Source: Macrocybe gigantea
Lineage: Eukaryota > Basidiomycota > Agaricomycetes > Agaricales > Callistosporiaceae
Direction: 5' to 3'
Length of the DNA: 64,000 bases
Assembly: GCA_011319805.1 (NCBI GenBank)
Contig: SJRY01000261.1
Span: 62,001 to 126,000, forward strand
Shown: piece after piece, positions 1-9,007 of the stretch
Numbering within the stretch: position 1 is the stretch's first letter
Layout: every line of letters starts with the position of its first letter
Translations under genes and position numbers: made by a program
The notes under the pieces: model-generated
What the model was told of the DNA's origin: nothing
What the model saw: the letters and a program-made list of their open reading frames with translations, nothing else
Databases searched by the model: none

Positions 1-3000
1 AAAGCATTTCCATCGCCTCACGAAGCGCGATACGTTCAGCTGCAGTGGGGCTGGTCCCATCAGGGGTTCGCCCAGTCCAGAGGTGCGTGCGGACGGTCAT
101 AACATAGCGCATATATGCGCCAAGTGTGATGGCAAGGGGGTCCATGTAGTCGCTAGCATTGAGAATCCTTGCCAGATTCTCGAGGTCGCTTGGGCGATTG
201 GGGGTAGGTGCGCGGCTGCCCTTGCTGCTGTCGATGCTGATGGGGGCATTGGTGGTCATGAAGTGCGATTTTTGGTCTTCTTCCCTCTTGTCGTGATCCT
301 TTTATCCTGGTTTGCAGTCTTCTTTAGGAAGTGGTCTAGAGCTTGCTGCGCATTCCCCAGTTCCTTCTCTTTGATCCATGTGTTCTCTTCATGTCCGTAT
401 CCTTTCCATTTGACCAGGAATAGCATCCCCCTCCCTTGTTTCTTCCTTTTTAGGATCTCTTCTATCTCGTACTCTTCTTCATCATTTATGATTTCAGGGG
501 GTGGTGGTGATGGTCACTCTTGTATCTTGAAACGGAGTCCTTTGTAAGGCATGAGTAGTGTTTCATTGAACACGGAGTGTATCAGCTGCCATGATGCTGG
601 GAGTTCCAGGCGATATGCCAAGGCTCCTTTCTTTTCAACCACCTTGAACGGTCCGTATCGGAGTGCCGATAACTTCTTTGATAGTCGATTGACTGTGATA
701 TTGGTGGCTTCTAGCCATACTCTATCTCCTTTCTTGTATTCACAGGCGGGTTTTCGTCTCACATCGTAATTGTCTTTGGCTCGTGTTTGTGCATATTACA
801 GCATGGCATTTGCTTCCTTTCGTATTTGGTTCATTCTTTTGACGAAGTCTTTTGCTGTGGGGTTATTCCCTTCTGTCATCTGTGGCTCTCCCTTCCAGGG
901 GTGCATTCCATAGTTGAGGTAGAATGGTGTCTCCTTCGTTCCCTGGTGTGCTTTGTCATTGTATTGGTACTCTGCGATTGCTATCCATTCTGCCCAATCG
1001 TCCTGTAAGTTGTTTGTGAAGCTTCTGAGGAAGGCTTCCGTTTCTTGGTGGGATTGCTCCGCCTGTCCATCTGTCTGTGGGTGATAGGCCGTTGATAGGT
1101 TTTGCTTTGTTCCGAGTAATTTTAGAAGTGCTGTCATGAATCATGCTGCAAACTGGGGTCCTCGATCACTGATGATCTTTCATGGGATTCCATGAAGCCG
1201 CCACACATTGTCTCGGTATAGTCGTGCGAGACCTTCTGCTGTGAGTTCGGTCTTTATGGGAACTAGGTGGATCATCTTGGTCAGGCGGTCTGTGACTGCG
1301 GCGATGGCATTAAAGCCATTCGAGCTGGGTAGCGGTCCTATAAGATCTACTCCGATATCTTCCCATGGTTGCTGTGGGACTTCGTGTGGGTGCAGGGGTG
1401 TGTGTTTCTTTTGTCGAATGATTTTGTTTCACTGACATGTTTCGCATCCATTGACATACTTCTTGATGTCTGTTAGCATTGATGGCCACCAATAGGTGTG
1501 GCTTATGAGCTCGTGCATGCGGTATTGCCCTGGGTATCCTCCGATGGATGTGTCATAGTGTTCAAACATGATGTTTTCCTTCAGTTTGCTGTCTGAAGGA
1601 ACGTAGATTTTTCCTCCTACGTATACGATGTGGTCATCTTCTGTGAACCAGTGTGGTTTTTCCTTCAGTCCTGTTGTTACGATTGTCTCCCTTCATGTGC
1701 ATTGTCGAATTTGTTCTATCCTTGAGGATTCGATCATCATGATTCCTCTTGTTTGTATTGTTTTGTTATTTTCTGCTTCTTCTTTCTGTAGGTGTTCGTC
1801 CTCGAACATCATAAATTCGAAGTCTCGTTCATTATTCTCTTCCAGATGTCGAATGAATGCTGCTTCTTTGATCATTTGTATGTCGTCCTTCTCTGCTAGG
1901 TTTTCTTCATATCCTGCCATCCATGACAGGACATCTGCTTTTCCATTCGCCTTTCCTGGTACGTGTCGTAGTTCGTAGTCATATTCCTGTAATTTCAGGT
2001 ACCAGCCAATCTGTCTCGAATTGAGTCGCTGCGGCTTCCGGAAGTATGATAGGTTTTTGTGATCCGTCAATATTTCGAACTTCTCTCGAGCTTCGAGGAG
2101 GTATTGTCTCCATGTCTTTAGTGCGACCATTATCGCAAGAAGTTCCTTATCATAGATTTCGTAGTTTTGCTCCGCTGGGGTCATGCATCTCGAAATGAAT
2201 GCAATCGGATGCCATAGTCCTTTCTGCTGTTGTGATAGTACCGCTCCAATGGCGTATCCTGAGGCGTCCGTTTCGACTCGGAATTTTCCTTCTGTTTGTG
2301 GTAGTACTAGAATGGGTGCTGAGGTTATATGTCGGATCAGCTCTTTGAAAGCGTCCTGTTGCTTGTCTGTCCACTGGAATGCTTTGTTTCCAGTCAACTC
2401 CATCAGGGGTTTAGCGACTTTGTGTATCCCTTGATGAATCATTGGTAAAAGTTTGTGAATCCCAAGAACTTTTGTAGTTCTTTCTTCGTCTTTGGGGTTG
2501 GCCAGGATTGTACGGCTGTGATCTTTTCTGGTTCCATTTCCACCTTCCCTTCTTCTACGATGTATCCTAGTACTGGGACCTTTGATGATTCCCAGACGCA
2601 TTTCGGTCCTTTGATGAACAGGTCGTTCTTGTTCAGTATTTCCATGACTTCTATGGTGTTCTTTTGGAGTTCCTCTCGTGTTCGTCTGATGATTATGATG
2701 TCGTCCATATAGATTATGCACACTCTCCTTCGTATTTGGTCTTGGAAGAGGCTCGCCATCATTCAGCTAAAAGTGCCTGGTGCGTTGCACTGCCCAAAGT
2801 ACATGACTGTCGGTTCGAAGAGTCCTCTTGCTGTTAGGAAGGCTGCCTTCCATTCGTCCCCTTTCCGGATGCGCACGTTATTGTATCCCCAGATAATATC
2901 GATCTTGCTAAAGTACTTTGCTCCTTGTAGTACATCGAGGAGCTCGCTGATGCATGGTAGTGGGAACTTGTCCTTGACCATATATTTGTTTATCTCCTGG

Positions 3001-3880
3001 TAGTCTTGGATGAGTCGTTTGCTTCCATCCTTCTTGTTGCGAAAGAAGCAGGGTGCTGCGTAAGGCGATTTCAATGGGCATATTTTTCCTGTTCATAATC
3101 CTTCTTCGATGAAGGCATCTAGTTCCTCTAGTTCTTTCTGTGTCATCGGATAGACCTTGCTCGGTATCGTTTTAGGTGCATCCTTCGTTAAGTTTATTTC
3201 ATGGTCCCATTCTTTGTGGTCTGGTAAGCGATCAAAGTTCTTCTCCTTGAAGAGGTGTTTGAATCTGATCAGATATGGGGTATCTGGGTTCCTGTCTTGT
3301 CGCTGGCTGTAGTTTTGCTGGTTCAGCCACCTTCTGTATCTTAATCGTCTGGTGGTTTATTTTGCACGTTTTAGGGCATCTGTCAAAAACAATTTCTCCT
3401 GTCCTCCATTTGATTATTGGGTTGTGGTAGACAAGCCAATCATATCCTAGTAGCATGTTGGTTTTTCCGATATCGAGTACAATGGCTTCCATGTGCTCCT
3501 TGTGTCCTTTAATGTCGATGTGGACCTCCGCTACTCGGTCTGCTGTTTTCTGGCGGTTGGGTGATCCATCTGCATTTATGATGGGAATCTTCTTGATTTG
3601 TCGTGTCTTCAGTCCTGTTTTCACTACTATCGCGGTATTGATGCAGGTCCTATCTGCTCCGCTATCGACTTCTGGTGTTATCGTTGTGATTCCTTTTCGC
3701 GTTCGTATCCTTGCTGGTACTGCGAGTTCTTTCCTCTTTGGTGGTTTGTCCCCTTGGATGGTTTTCCTTGGTGCTTCAGATCGCTTGGCGGGAATGGTGT
3801 ATTTCAGAGTATGGGATGATCTACATCTGGTATCGAAGCGAGTCTGTTTCAGTTGTATGGGTCGTGATTTAGCACCTCCT
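1..3880 (-). pseudogene. pol: Gypsy pol (PR-RT-RNaseH-IN-chromodomain), inactivated and partial
   Basis: Domains in reading order: aspartic protease with VDSGAD (DSG codons at 3658-3666), reverse transcriptase with IYMDDI at about 2697-2714, RNase H beginning near VETDASGYAIG (about 2280), integrase HHCC finger ending in GCETCQ (about 1430), integrase core with GVDLIGPLP, an integrase C-terminal part (514-762) and a chromodomain (about 315-490). The frame opens in -1 relative to gag, so frameshifting is likely. TGA stops lie at 3093, 2763, 2439, 1693, 1429, 1180, 1141 and 514. Several sit in conserved arginine contexts such as CQRNK and GIPRKI. Base deletions shift the frame near 3310 and 2418. 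The reading continues off the left edge. Confidence 0.9.
315..490 (-). other. Chromodomain segment of the integrase C-terminus
   Basis: The minus strand encodes an acidic lead-in (EEEYEIEEIL), then a basic stretch, LVKWKGYG, EENTWIKEKEL and a helix ending DHFLKK. This is the chromodomain pattern of an acidic strand, a WKGY-type core and a C-terminal helix. Chromovirus chromodomains bind modified histone tails and steer integration into heterochromatin. A TGA at 514-516 separates it from the integrase body. Confidence 0.85.
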
Positions 3881-5687
3881 AGTCGGACCCTTCGGCAAAA
3901 CCCTCTTTGTCAGAGCTTTCTTCATCCTTGTCTTCTTCGTCCTCTCCTTCTTCTTCTTTCACTTCTCTGACCCAGGATTTTCCTTTCTTCTTCTTCTTGC
4001 AGTTCCGTGCATAGTGTCCCTTTAAGCCACAGTTGAAACATGTGACATTTGCTGCTCCTTTTCGTGGTTCCGGGCAGTTTTGTGAGATGTGTCCTGGTTT
4101 ATTGCAGTTGAAGCAGTTATTGCTTCGTACTTTGTCGACTTCCATGGCCTGTCCTGCTCCTCAGCTTGGATTTCTGGTCTTGTGCTGATTGCTTGTGAAT
4201 TCTTCTCTCATCACATTTCTGTGTTCATCGATGTTTCATCCAATTGCTCGAACTGTCTTGATATATTCATCTCCATCTGTTGGAAGTGTGGAGATTGAGT
4301 GTACGGCTTCTGCTGTCCTTCGGTTTAAGCTCTTCTCGAGTAGGAAACGAGGGGCTGTTCCTGTCATTCCTGCTTTCCCTGCGAGGTCTATGAATTCATC
4401 CAGAAATTCATCAATGGGTCGGTTTCCTTGTCTGATATTGAATAGTTTGCTTCCTGCTTGTGATGGCGACATGACGTTGCTGAATCGTGTCTCTATCTCA
4501 GTTATGAAGTCAGCCCATGTGCTTTGGTTGGTAGTGGTGTCGATCTTCTTTGATGCCCAGTGGGCTCCGGGTCCGTCGGTCATTCTAGACAGGACCGCTC
4601 CAATCTTCTGTGTATCCGTGAGGTCTCCATGTGTGGTTATGTAAAGTTTCATCTTCCTCCACCAAATATCGAAGGACGTTCGATCTCCTGTAAAGGATTT
4701 CGGGTCGGCGATGATTCCCTTGTATTCTGTCGTCATCCTTTGGGGGGTTTCTTCATCGTTCTCTTGGTCTTGGCTTTCCTGTTCCTGGATCTGTTGTTCT
4801 TGGGTCTGCTGTGCTTGTGCTTGGGCTTGCTGTTCTTGGAGCTGTTTCTGTCTTCGCTCCTCTCTCTGTTCTTTCCAGTAGTCTAGGTCGACTCCTGCGA
4901 TTCTACAAGCTTGTTCAAAATCGGCCCACTCTGTAGCGGTCAGTCCGTTTGTCTTTGGTAATCCTTTTCGCTCCCTCCACCGATAGTATTCGTCCCAGTC
5001 ATTGTTGCTTACTTTCGCCACAGTGGTGCGATTCTTTCCTTATACAGTGCTTCGGCAGATTGGTCCTCTGAAGGGGTTCGGCGGTTTCATTCCTGTGTGT
5101 CCTTGACTCTGGTGTCGTTCTCGTTGGTTCTGTCGTACGCTCTGTGCGTCGTGCCCTCTCTGTATCAGTATGTCTTCCTCCTGTGTTCAGCAATTATAGT
5201 TCTCAATCTGTTGTCACCTAAAGTCTCGGGCTTGTGTTCGTTCTTCTCTTGTTTTCTTGCGGATCGGTTCGTCCTCTTCTTCGGCAAGAAGATTCTGGTC
5301 TGACCACAGCTCTTCTGGGCTTATCCCATATTCTCCTTCTAGGAAAAGTTCTGCAATGAGTTGTGCTGCTCCTTTGCTGAGGATCTCAGTGGGCTCGTCT
5401 GTGGTGGTGAAGGCAAACTCTCTCAGAAATGCCTGTTCTTCGTTGTCGCTACTTGGTGTAGGCGTGCGCTCTCTCTTTCGTTTGTTTGGATTGCTAGTGT
5501 CTCTGCAGGTGGCGTGGACTGTCTCTGCGAATGGTGTGGACTGCAATGTCTGGTCTACTTCTCTGAGCCAAGTGCTCTCGTCGCTCGTGCTAGTGCTCGC
5601 TGGGTCGGTGACTGCTTGTCGTCGAATGTTGATCAAGTCTTTGATAAAGCGTGACGTGGTGTGTGTGTGAGTCTGAGCGAGTCTCAA
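3879..5687 (-). pseudogene. gag: Gypsy gag (capsid/nucleocapsid), inactivated
   Basis: Gag packages the element RNA into virus-like particles in the cytoplasm. The 5' part (about 5687-5214) is polar and Asp/Glu/Ser-rich. The middle (about 5021-4236) has a Gln-rich stretch followed by the retrotransposon capsid-like region. The 3' part (4145-3879) has two CCHC knuckles of the form CFNC-GH-C at about 4005-4125, then an acidic tail. In-frame TGA stops lie at 5214-5216, 5187-5189, 4236-4238 and 4161-4163, each fitting a CGA arginine codon. A frameshift lies near 5050. The natural end is TAG just after the acidic tail. The start codon is unclear; no ATG opens the first block. Confidence 0.85.
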
Positions 5688-5689
5688 TG

Positions 5690-5700
5690 AGGCTTAATAT
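5690..5700 (-). other. Self-priming primer-binding site
   Basis: Two bases after the LTR end the minus strand reads ATATTAAGCCT. It is the exact reverse complement of AGGCTTAATAT at 5778-5788, just below the TATA box, where the transcript should begin. This matches the known self-priming of Tf1/sushi elements, in which the first 11 nt or so of the RNA fold back onto the PBS instead of a tRNA. I saw no match to a tRNA 3' end here. Confidence 0.65.
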
Positions 5701-5702
5701 CT

Positions 5703-6022
5703 TGTTAGGCTAGACGAATCTCAGAAGGACTCGGGCAGACTAAGTGCGAGAGTGGTCTTGAGATGATGGCAAAAGGAATATTAAGCCTAGCGCTACTGGT
5801 ACATCTGGGAGTCCTTATATACATTACAGTACTCGAGCACGGACCATGGGCTGCACAATGCTGTGGACTGCGGATGAGTAAGACTGGAAGGAGATGACTC
5901 AGAATGACTAGGGAAGTGGGATGACTCAATGGCTGCGCGCTGCGCAGCATGACAGGGGAGATAAGGGGTGTGGGAAAGATAAGATAAGAAAATGAATGGT
6001 CCTTTGGGCAACGTCTGTAACA
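5703..6022 (-). repeat. 5' LTR of the Gypsy element
   Basis: A 320-bp LTR inferred without its partner. On the minus strand it starts TGTTAC and ends CTAACA, so its ends form the usual short inverted repeat TGTTA/TAACA. It holds a TATA box about 200 bp in, and a primer-binding site starts two bases after its end. The bases next to it at 6023-6027 (atgac) would be the 5-bp target duplication. The other LTR is outside the window, so the borders cannot be confirmed here. Confidence 0.65.
5812..5820 (-). promoter_or_regulatory. LTR TATA box
   Basis: The minus strand reads TATATAAGG inside the LTR. About 30 nt downstream lies the 11-nt motif at 5778-5788 that matches the primer-binding site. That is the distance expected between a TATA box and the transcript start, so transcription probably begins near 5788. 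Confidence 0.6.
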
Positions 6023-7949
6023 ATGACAACTCTACCAACGTTGTCAATGGACTGATTTACTTGAAATAAGTCTGATTTCACATCACCTTGTCAAACTCTG
6101 CCAGAATGCAGGTCTTCGTAAGATTCCCATCATGTCTTTCGCTCGATCTTTTGCTTTCTTGTCACCAACAATGATGAGCTTCTTATCTTCTGGATGCCGA
6201 TCTTCATCATCAAATACAGACTCCAAAGTGGGGCGCATTTGCAAAAGGCATTCATAAGCCTGAAGGTGTGTGGTCCAGCGTGTAAGGACTGCTTGAAGAA
6301 GTGTCTTGAGGGGAGCACCCGTCCGCTCTTGTGCTTCTCGAATGAGTGCTGTAAGAAGCATCTTGCTGCATGCCCAAGAGATTGCCACGTCCGCCTCATC
6401 GGTGCATGATAAATCAACATGAATGTGCTTGAAATAATCACCAACAATAAGGTTAATCTACAAAAAATGTCAGCTCTCGATTCGAATTTTGAATTGATAG
6501 TTGACTGACCTGATGTGCATAGCAATCGAGAACTATCAAGGATGGATGCTTCTGAAGCATTAGTCGACGTGCCTTGCAAGATTCGCCTGAAGCATCTGTA
6601 ACCACGGCTGCGACCTTTGCTTTCCAATCATTCGAGAGTTCTTCGTAGGTTTCTTCAAGCAGTTTCAGAAGGTTCTCCGTGGTTTTCCGCTCTGCAGACA
6701 CATCATGAACACGAACAGTGTGAACCTAAAATGAATAGAATCAGTTCTAAAACATATCTAAAAAATACGATACGCACATGCCTCTGAGCCATTGCCATTA
6801 CTGCAATAAAATGATGATGGTTTTCCCCTGTCCAGCCATCCGCCTGAAGAGTGACAAGGTTTCCCTTAACTATAGATTTGACATCTCCACGCAGCACTTC
6901 TGCCAATTTTGGAACAATCCAGCGAGACAAGGTTTTGCGTGAGAAGGGTTTCGCCAATGGTACGAAGTCTGCCAAAAAGGCCATGAACTCGGGATTGTCG
7001 ACCCAGGAAAGAGGAAGGTTGGCTGCAGCAGTAAGCCGCGCAATGGACGCTTCAAATTTCTCTTGCTGTTTTGATGACCAACCGTGTACTGCAGACTGGG
7101 ATGTATCTTTTCATCCACGTTTGGCAAATCAGCGTGGGTATGATGGTGTCGATCCTGTTGTGACAGTGTGTACTGCAGAAACTGAGTCGGAGGGCCCGAG
7201 GCTGGTAACGGTAGCAGCGCTAATAATAGAGGTTGAGTCGGCAATAGCTGGCAATGGAGGACGAGTAGGGAAAGGGGTGGAACTTTGAGATGCTGATAAG
7301 ATATTGAAAGGATTGTATTGAGGCGCAATAAAAGCAGAGTGAAAAGATGGCCCCGACTGTGAATCGGCGACCATTGGGAAGCCTGAAAATGGAATAGGAG
7401 ATGGATCTACCTGATGGCGGAACCGCAATGCATGCAGTGAAGGAGTGGACCTCGCAATGGTAAGCTGGGGATCGTCAGCTGCCTGCGCTTTTACCTCTCC
7501 AGGTTGATATTGGCAGGTATAAAGATGATTTATGCATGTCGATATTGCGGAGCTCCACCAGCCTTGTGATCCAGCATTGTTAGCAGCTTTCAATTGCCAT
7601 ACTGCCATCCAAAATACTAGGAATTAGTTTTGGAATAGAAGAGTAAGAATTTTGAGACCAACGATATGAAACGATTTCTTGATGAGTTTGGACCCTCTCC
7701 TTGTCACCGATCTCACATGTCCTCACGTCTTCTTCCTGAATTTCACTGATGTGGCATTGGAAACAGTGTTTGCAATACACCTTGAACTTTCCAGAGCTCC
7801 CACTAGTATGAGCATCAGGACCTGGATCCGAGTCAATGATGGAGGTTTCGCAACTTGAAGAAGGACTACTTACCAGCTAATTTACCACCAGACCGGTAAT
7901 CTGGGTGATCAAAGAAGTGGGCGTTAGACCAGTGCGCACCTTTTGGCAT
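6023..7949 (-). pseudogene. hAT-family transposase, 3'-truncated
   Basis: A possible start at 7949 opens MPKGAHWSNAHFFDHPDY. After an intron comes a Cys/His segment YCKHCFQCH (about 7760) that fits a BED-like zinc finger. Further down are a helical part ending LPLSWVDNPEFMAFL, then GNLVTLQADGWTGENHHHF (about 6850), the conserved first catalytic region of fungal hAT transposases. VAAVVTDASGESCKARRLM and LDCYAHQ follow (about 6620-6510), and LTRWTTHLQAYECLLQM sits near 6270. Four or more short introns are likely. The reading stops near 6083-6023 where the Gypsy LTR begins, so the hATC domain is absent and the copy is dead. Exon joins were not all resolved. Confidence 0.75.
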
Positions 7950-8304
7950 GCATCTCGGACTGAGGGCCTTGCTTTCATGAGCTTGTTTTTATATTGTAAC
8001 CATGTAAAATGTTTTGGAGTATAGAACGAGCTTCTCTGTGAATCACAATGTGGATACAATGGGTGGCGAAAGACATCTCTGTCCAATGACTTTTCAACTG
8101 CAGATCTCAGCATGAAATGTGTATAACGTGACCCTTCATCCATAGATCTTGGCATGAAATGCATACCACGGGCAAATCCAGCTTGTTATCCTGACCTTTC
8201 ATTCACAGATCTCAACGTGGATGTGCAAATCTCCACTCGCTTTCTTATCGACATCATGCATCACGGGTTCTCAGGAGGCTCGCTTAGTTGATGACTTGTT
8301 CCTG

Positions 8305-8401
8305 ATCCTTTGGGTTAAATGACTGGGTCATGACTGGGTCTTAACTCGGTCATGACTATGCCTGATGACTCGACCTCTTGGGTCATGACTGGCCAACGCT
8401 G
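8305..8401. repeat. hAT terminal motif with subterminal short repeats
   Basis: Within about 95 bp the words gactgggt, ggtcatgact and gactcg recur in both orientations. They end at a terminal motif that reads CAGCGTTGG on the minus strand at 8401-8393. Clusters of short subterminal repeats next to a CAG-type end are typical transposase-binding regions of hAT elements. The 8 bp outside (tctgatga) would be one half of a target duplication whose partner is not in the window. Confidence 0.5.
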
Positions 8402-8736
8402 TCTGATGATACCCTGAAAGAAGCCCGAGCTGCTTTGCAGCTTTACTGGTGATTCCCGCATGGAAGTCAATGGAGGGCTATACTGGAAGGCCAATTCTAC
8501 TAGGAGGTCGAATCGCTTGTACTGTAAATAGTGTCGCTTTAAGATGTATCGACCAGTCATCATTCTCGCAGTGGTCATGATGTAGAACAGACAATGCAGT
8601 CCATTATCTGACTCGGATACTTCGACACCGATAGTGGGATTGCTTCAGAGAACAGAAGACTAGACTTCCCTTGGCAACATCTGCAGTTCACTGAAAATCA
8701 CGAAAGGCAGGAATACGTGGCATCTTATAAGGCTAT
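8402..8736. other. Spacer between hAT and MULE
   Basis: About 335 bp between two transposons. I see no gene and no RNA gene here. It may be old host or repeat sequence. Confidence 0.5.
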
Positions 8737-8745
8737 CACAATTGT

Positions 8746-8785
8746 ACTGAACGCTATTCACCCAGCAGATTTGTCAATCACGTGA
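8746..8785 (+). repeat. MULE left terminal inverted repeat
   Basis: Starts ACTGAACGCTATTCACCCAG and is the exact reverse complement of 12609-12648 over 40 bp. Matching breaks off on both sides, which sets the element ends. Confidence 0.88.
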
Positions 8786-9007
8786 CCTTCCAGAAATCTC
8801 CGAACGCCCTCATTCCTGGTCAATTTCGGTTATCAGAGTGCTCATCAGTTGGAACTTGGACGAAAAGATGAGCCAGACGGAAGTAAATGAGGGTGATGGA
8901 TAACATAGCAAAATTGTAACATGGAGAGACAAACAACGCATGTAGGGTAGAACAATTTTCATCACGTCGCATGCCAAACGTCCCAGATCAGAAGAACATG
9001 GCCAAAA

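Larger units (their letters stand above)
1..6022 (-). mobile_element. Ty3/Gypsy chromovirus, decayed, truncated by the window edge
   Basis: An LTR retrotransposon read on the minus strand in the order LTR, gag, protease, reverse transcriptase, RNase H, integrase, chromodomain. Visible marks are two CCHC zinc knuckles, a protease DSG, an RT YMDD box, an integrase HHCC finger and a C-terminal chromodomain; this order defines the chromovirus branch of Ty3/Gypsy. The 3' LTR lies beyond position 1, because coding sequence still runs at the left edge. At least 12 in-frame TGA stops and several frameshifts make it non-autonomous. Every one of those TGA stops sits where the family has arginine or where CGA fits the frame. 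The element abuts a broken hAT transposase at 6023. Confidence 0.93.
6023..8401 (-). mobile_element. hAT DNA transposon remnant
   Basis: The minus strand from about 8401 leftwards reads as a hAT element: a terminal motif CAGCGTTGGCCAGTCATGAC, a block of short subterminal repeats, then a multi-exon transposase that stops at the Gypsy LTR. The C-terminal dimerisation domain is missing and may lie beyond the left edge, on the far side of the Gypsy insertion. No second terminal repeat is in the window, so the left border is only the insertion point. Confidence 0.7.

Noticed and set aside
8305..8401. The repeated words as a CRISPR-like array.
   Set aside because: Units are 8-10 bp, in both orientations and unevenly spaced, in a eukaryotic transposon end.
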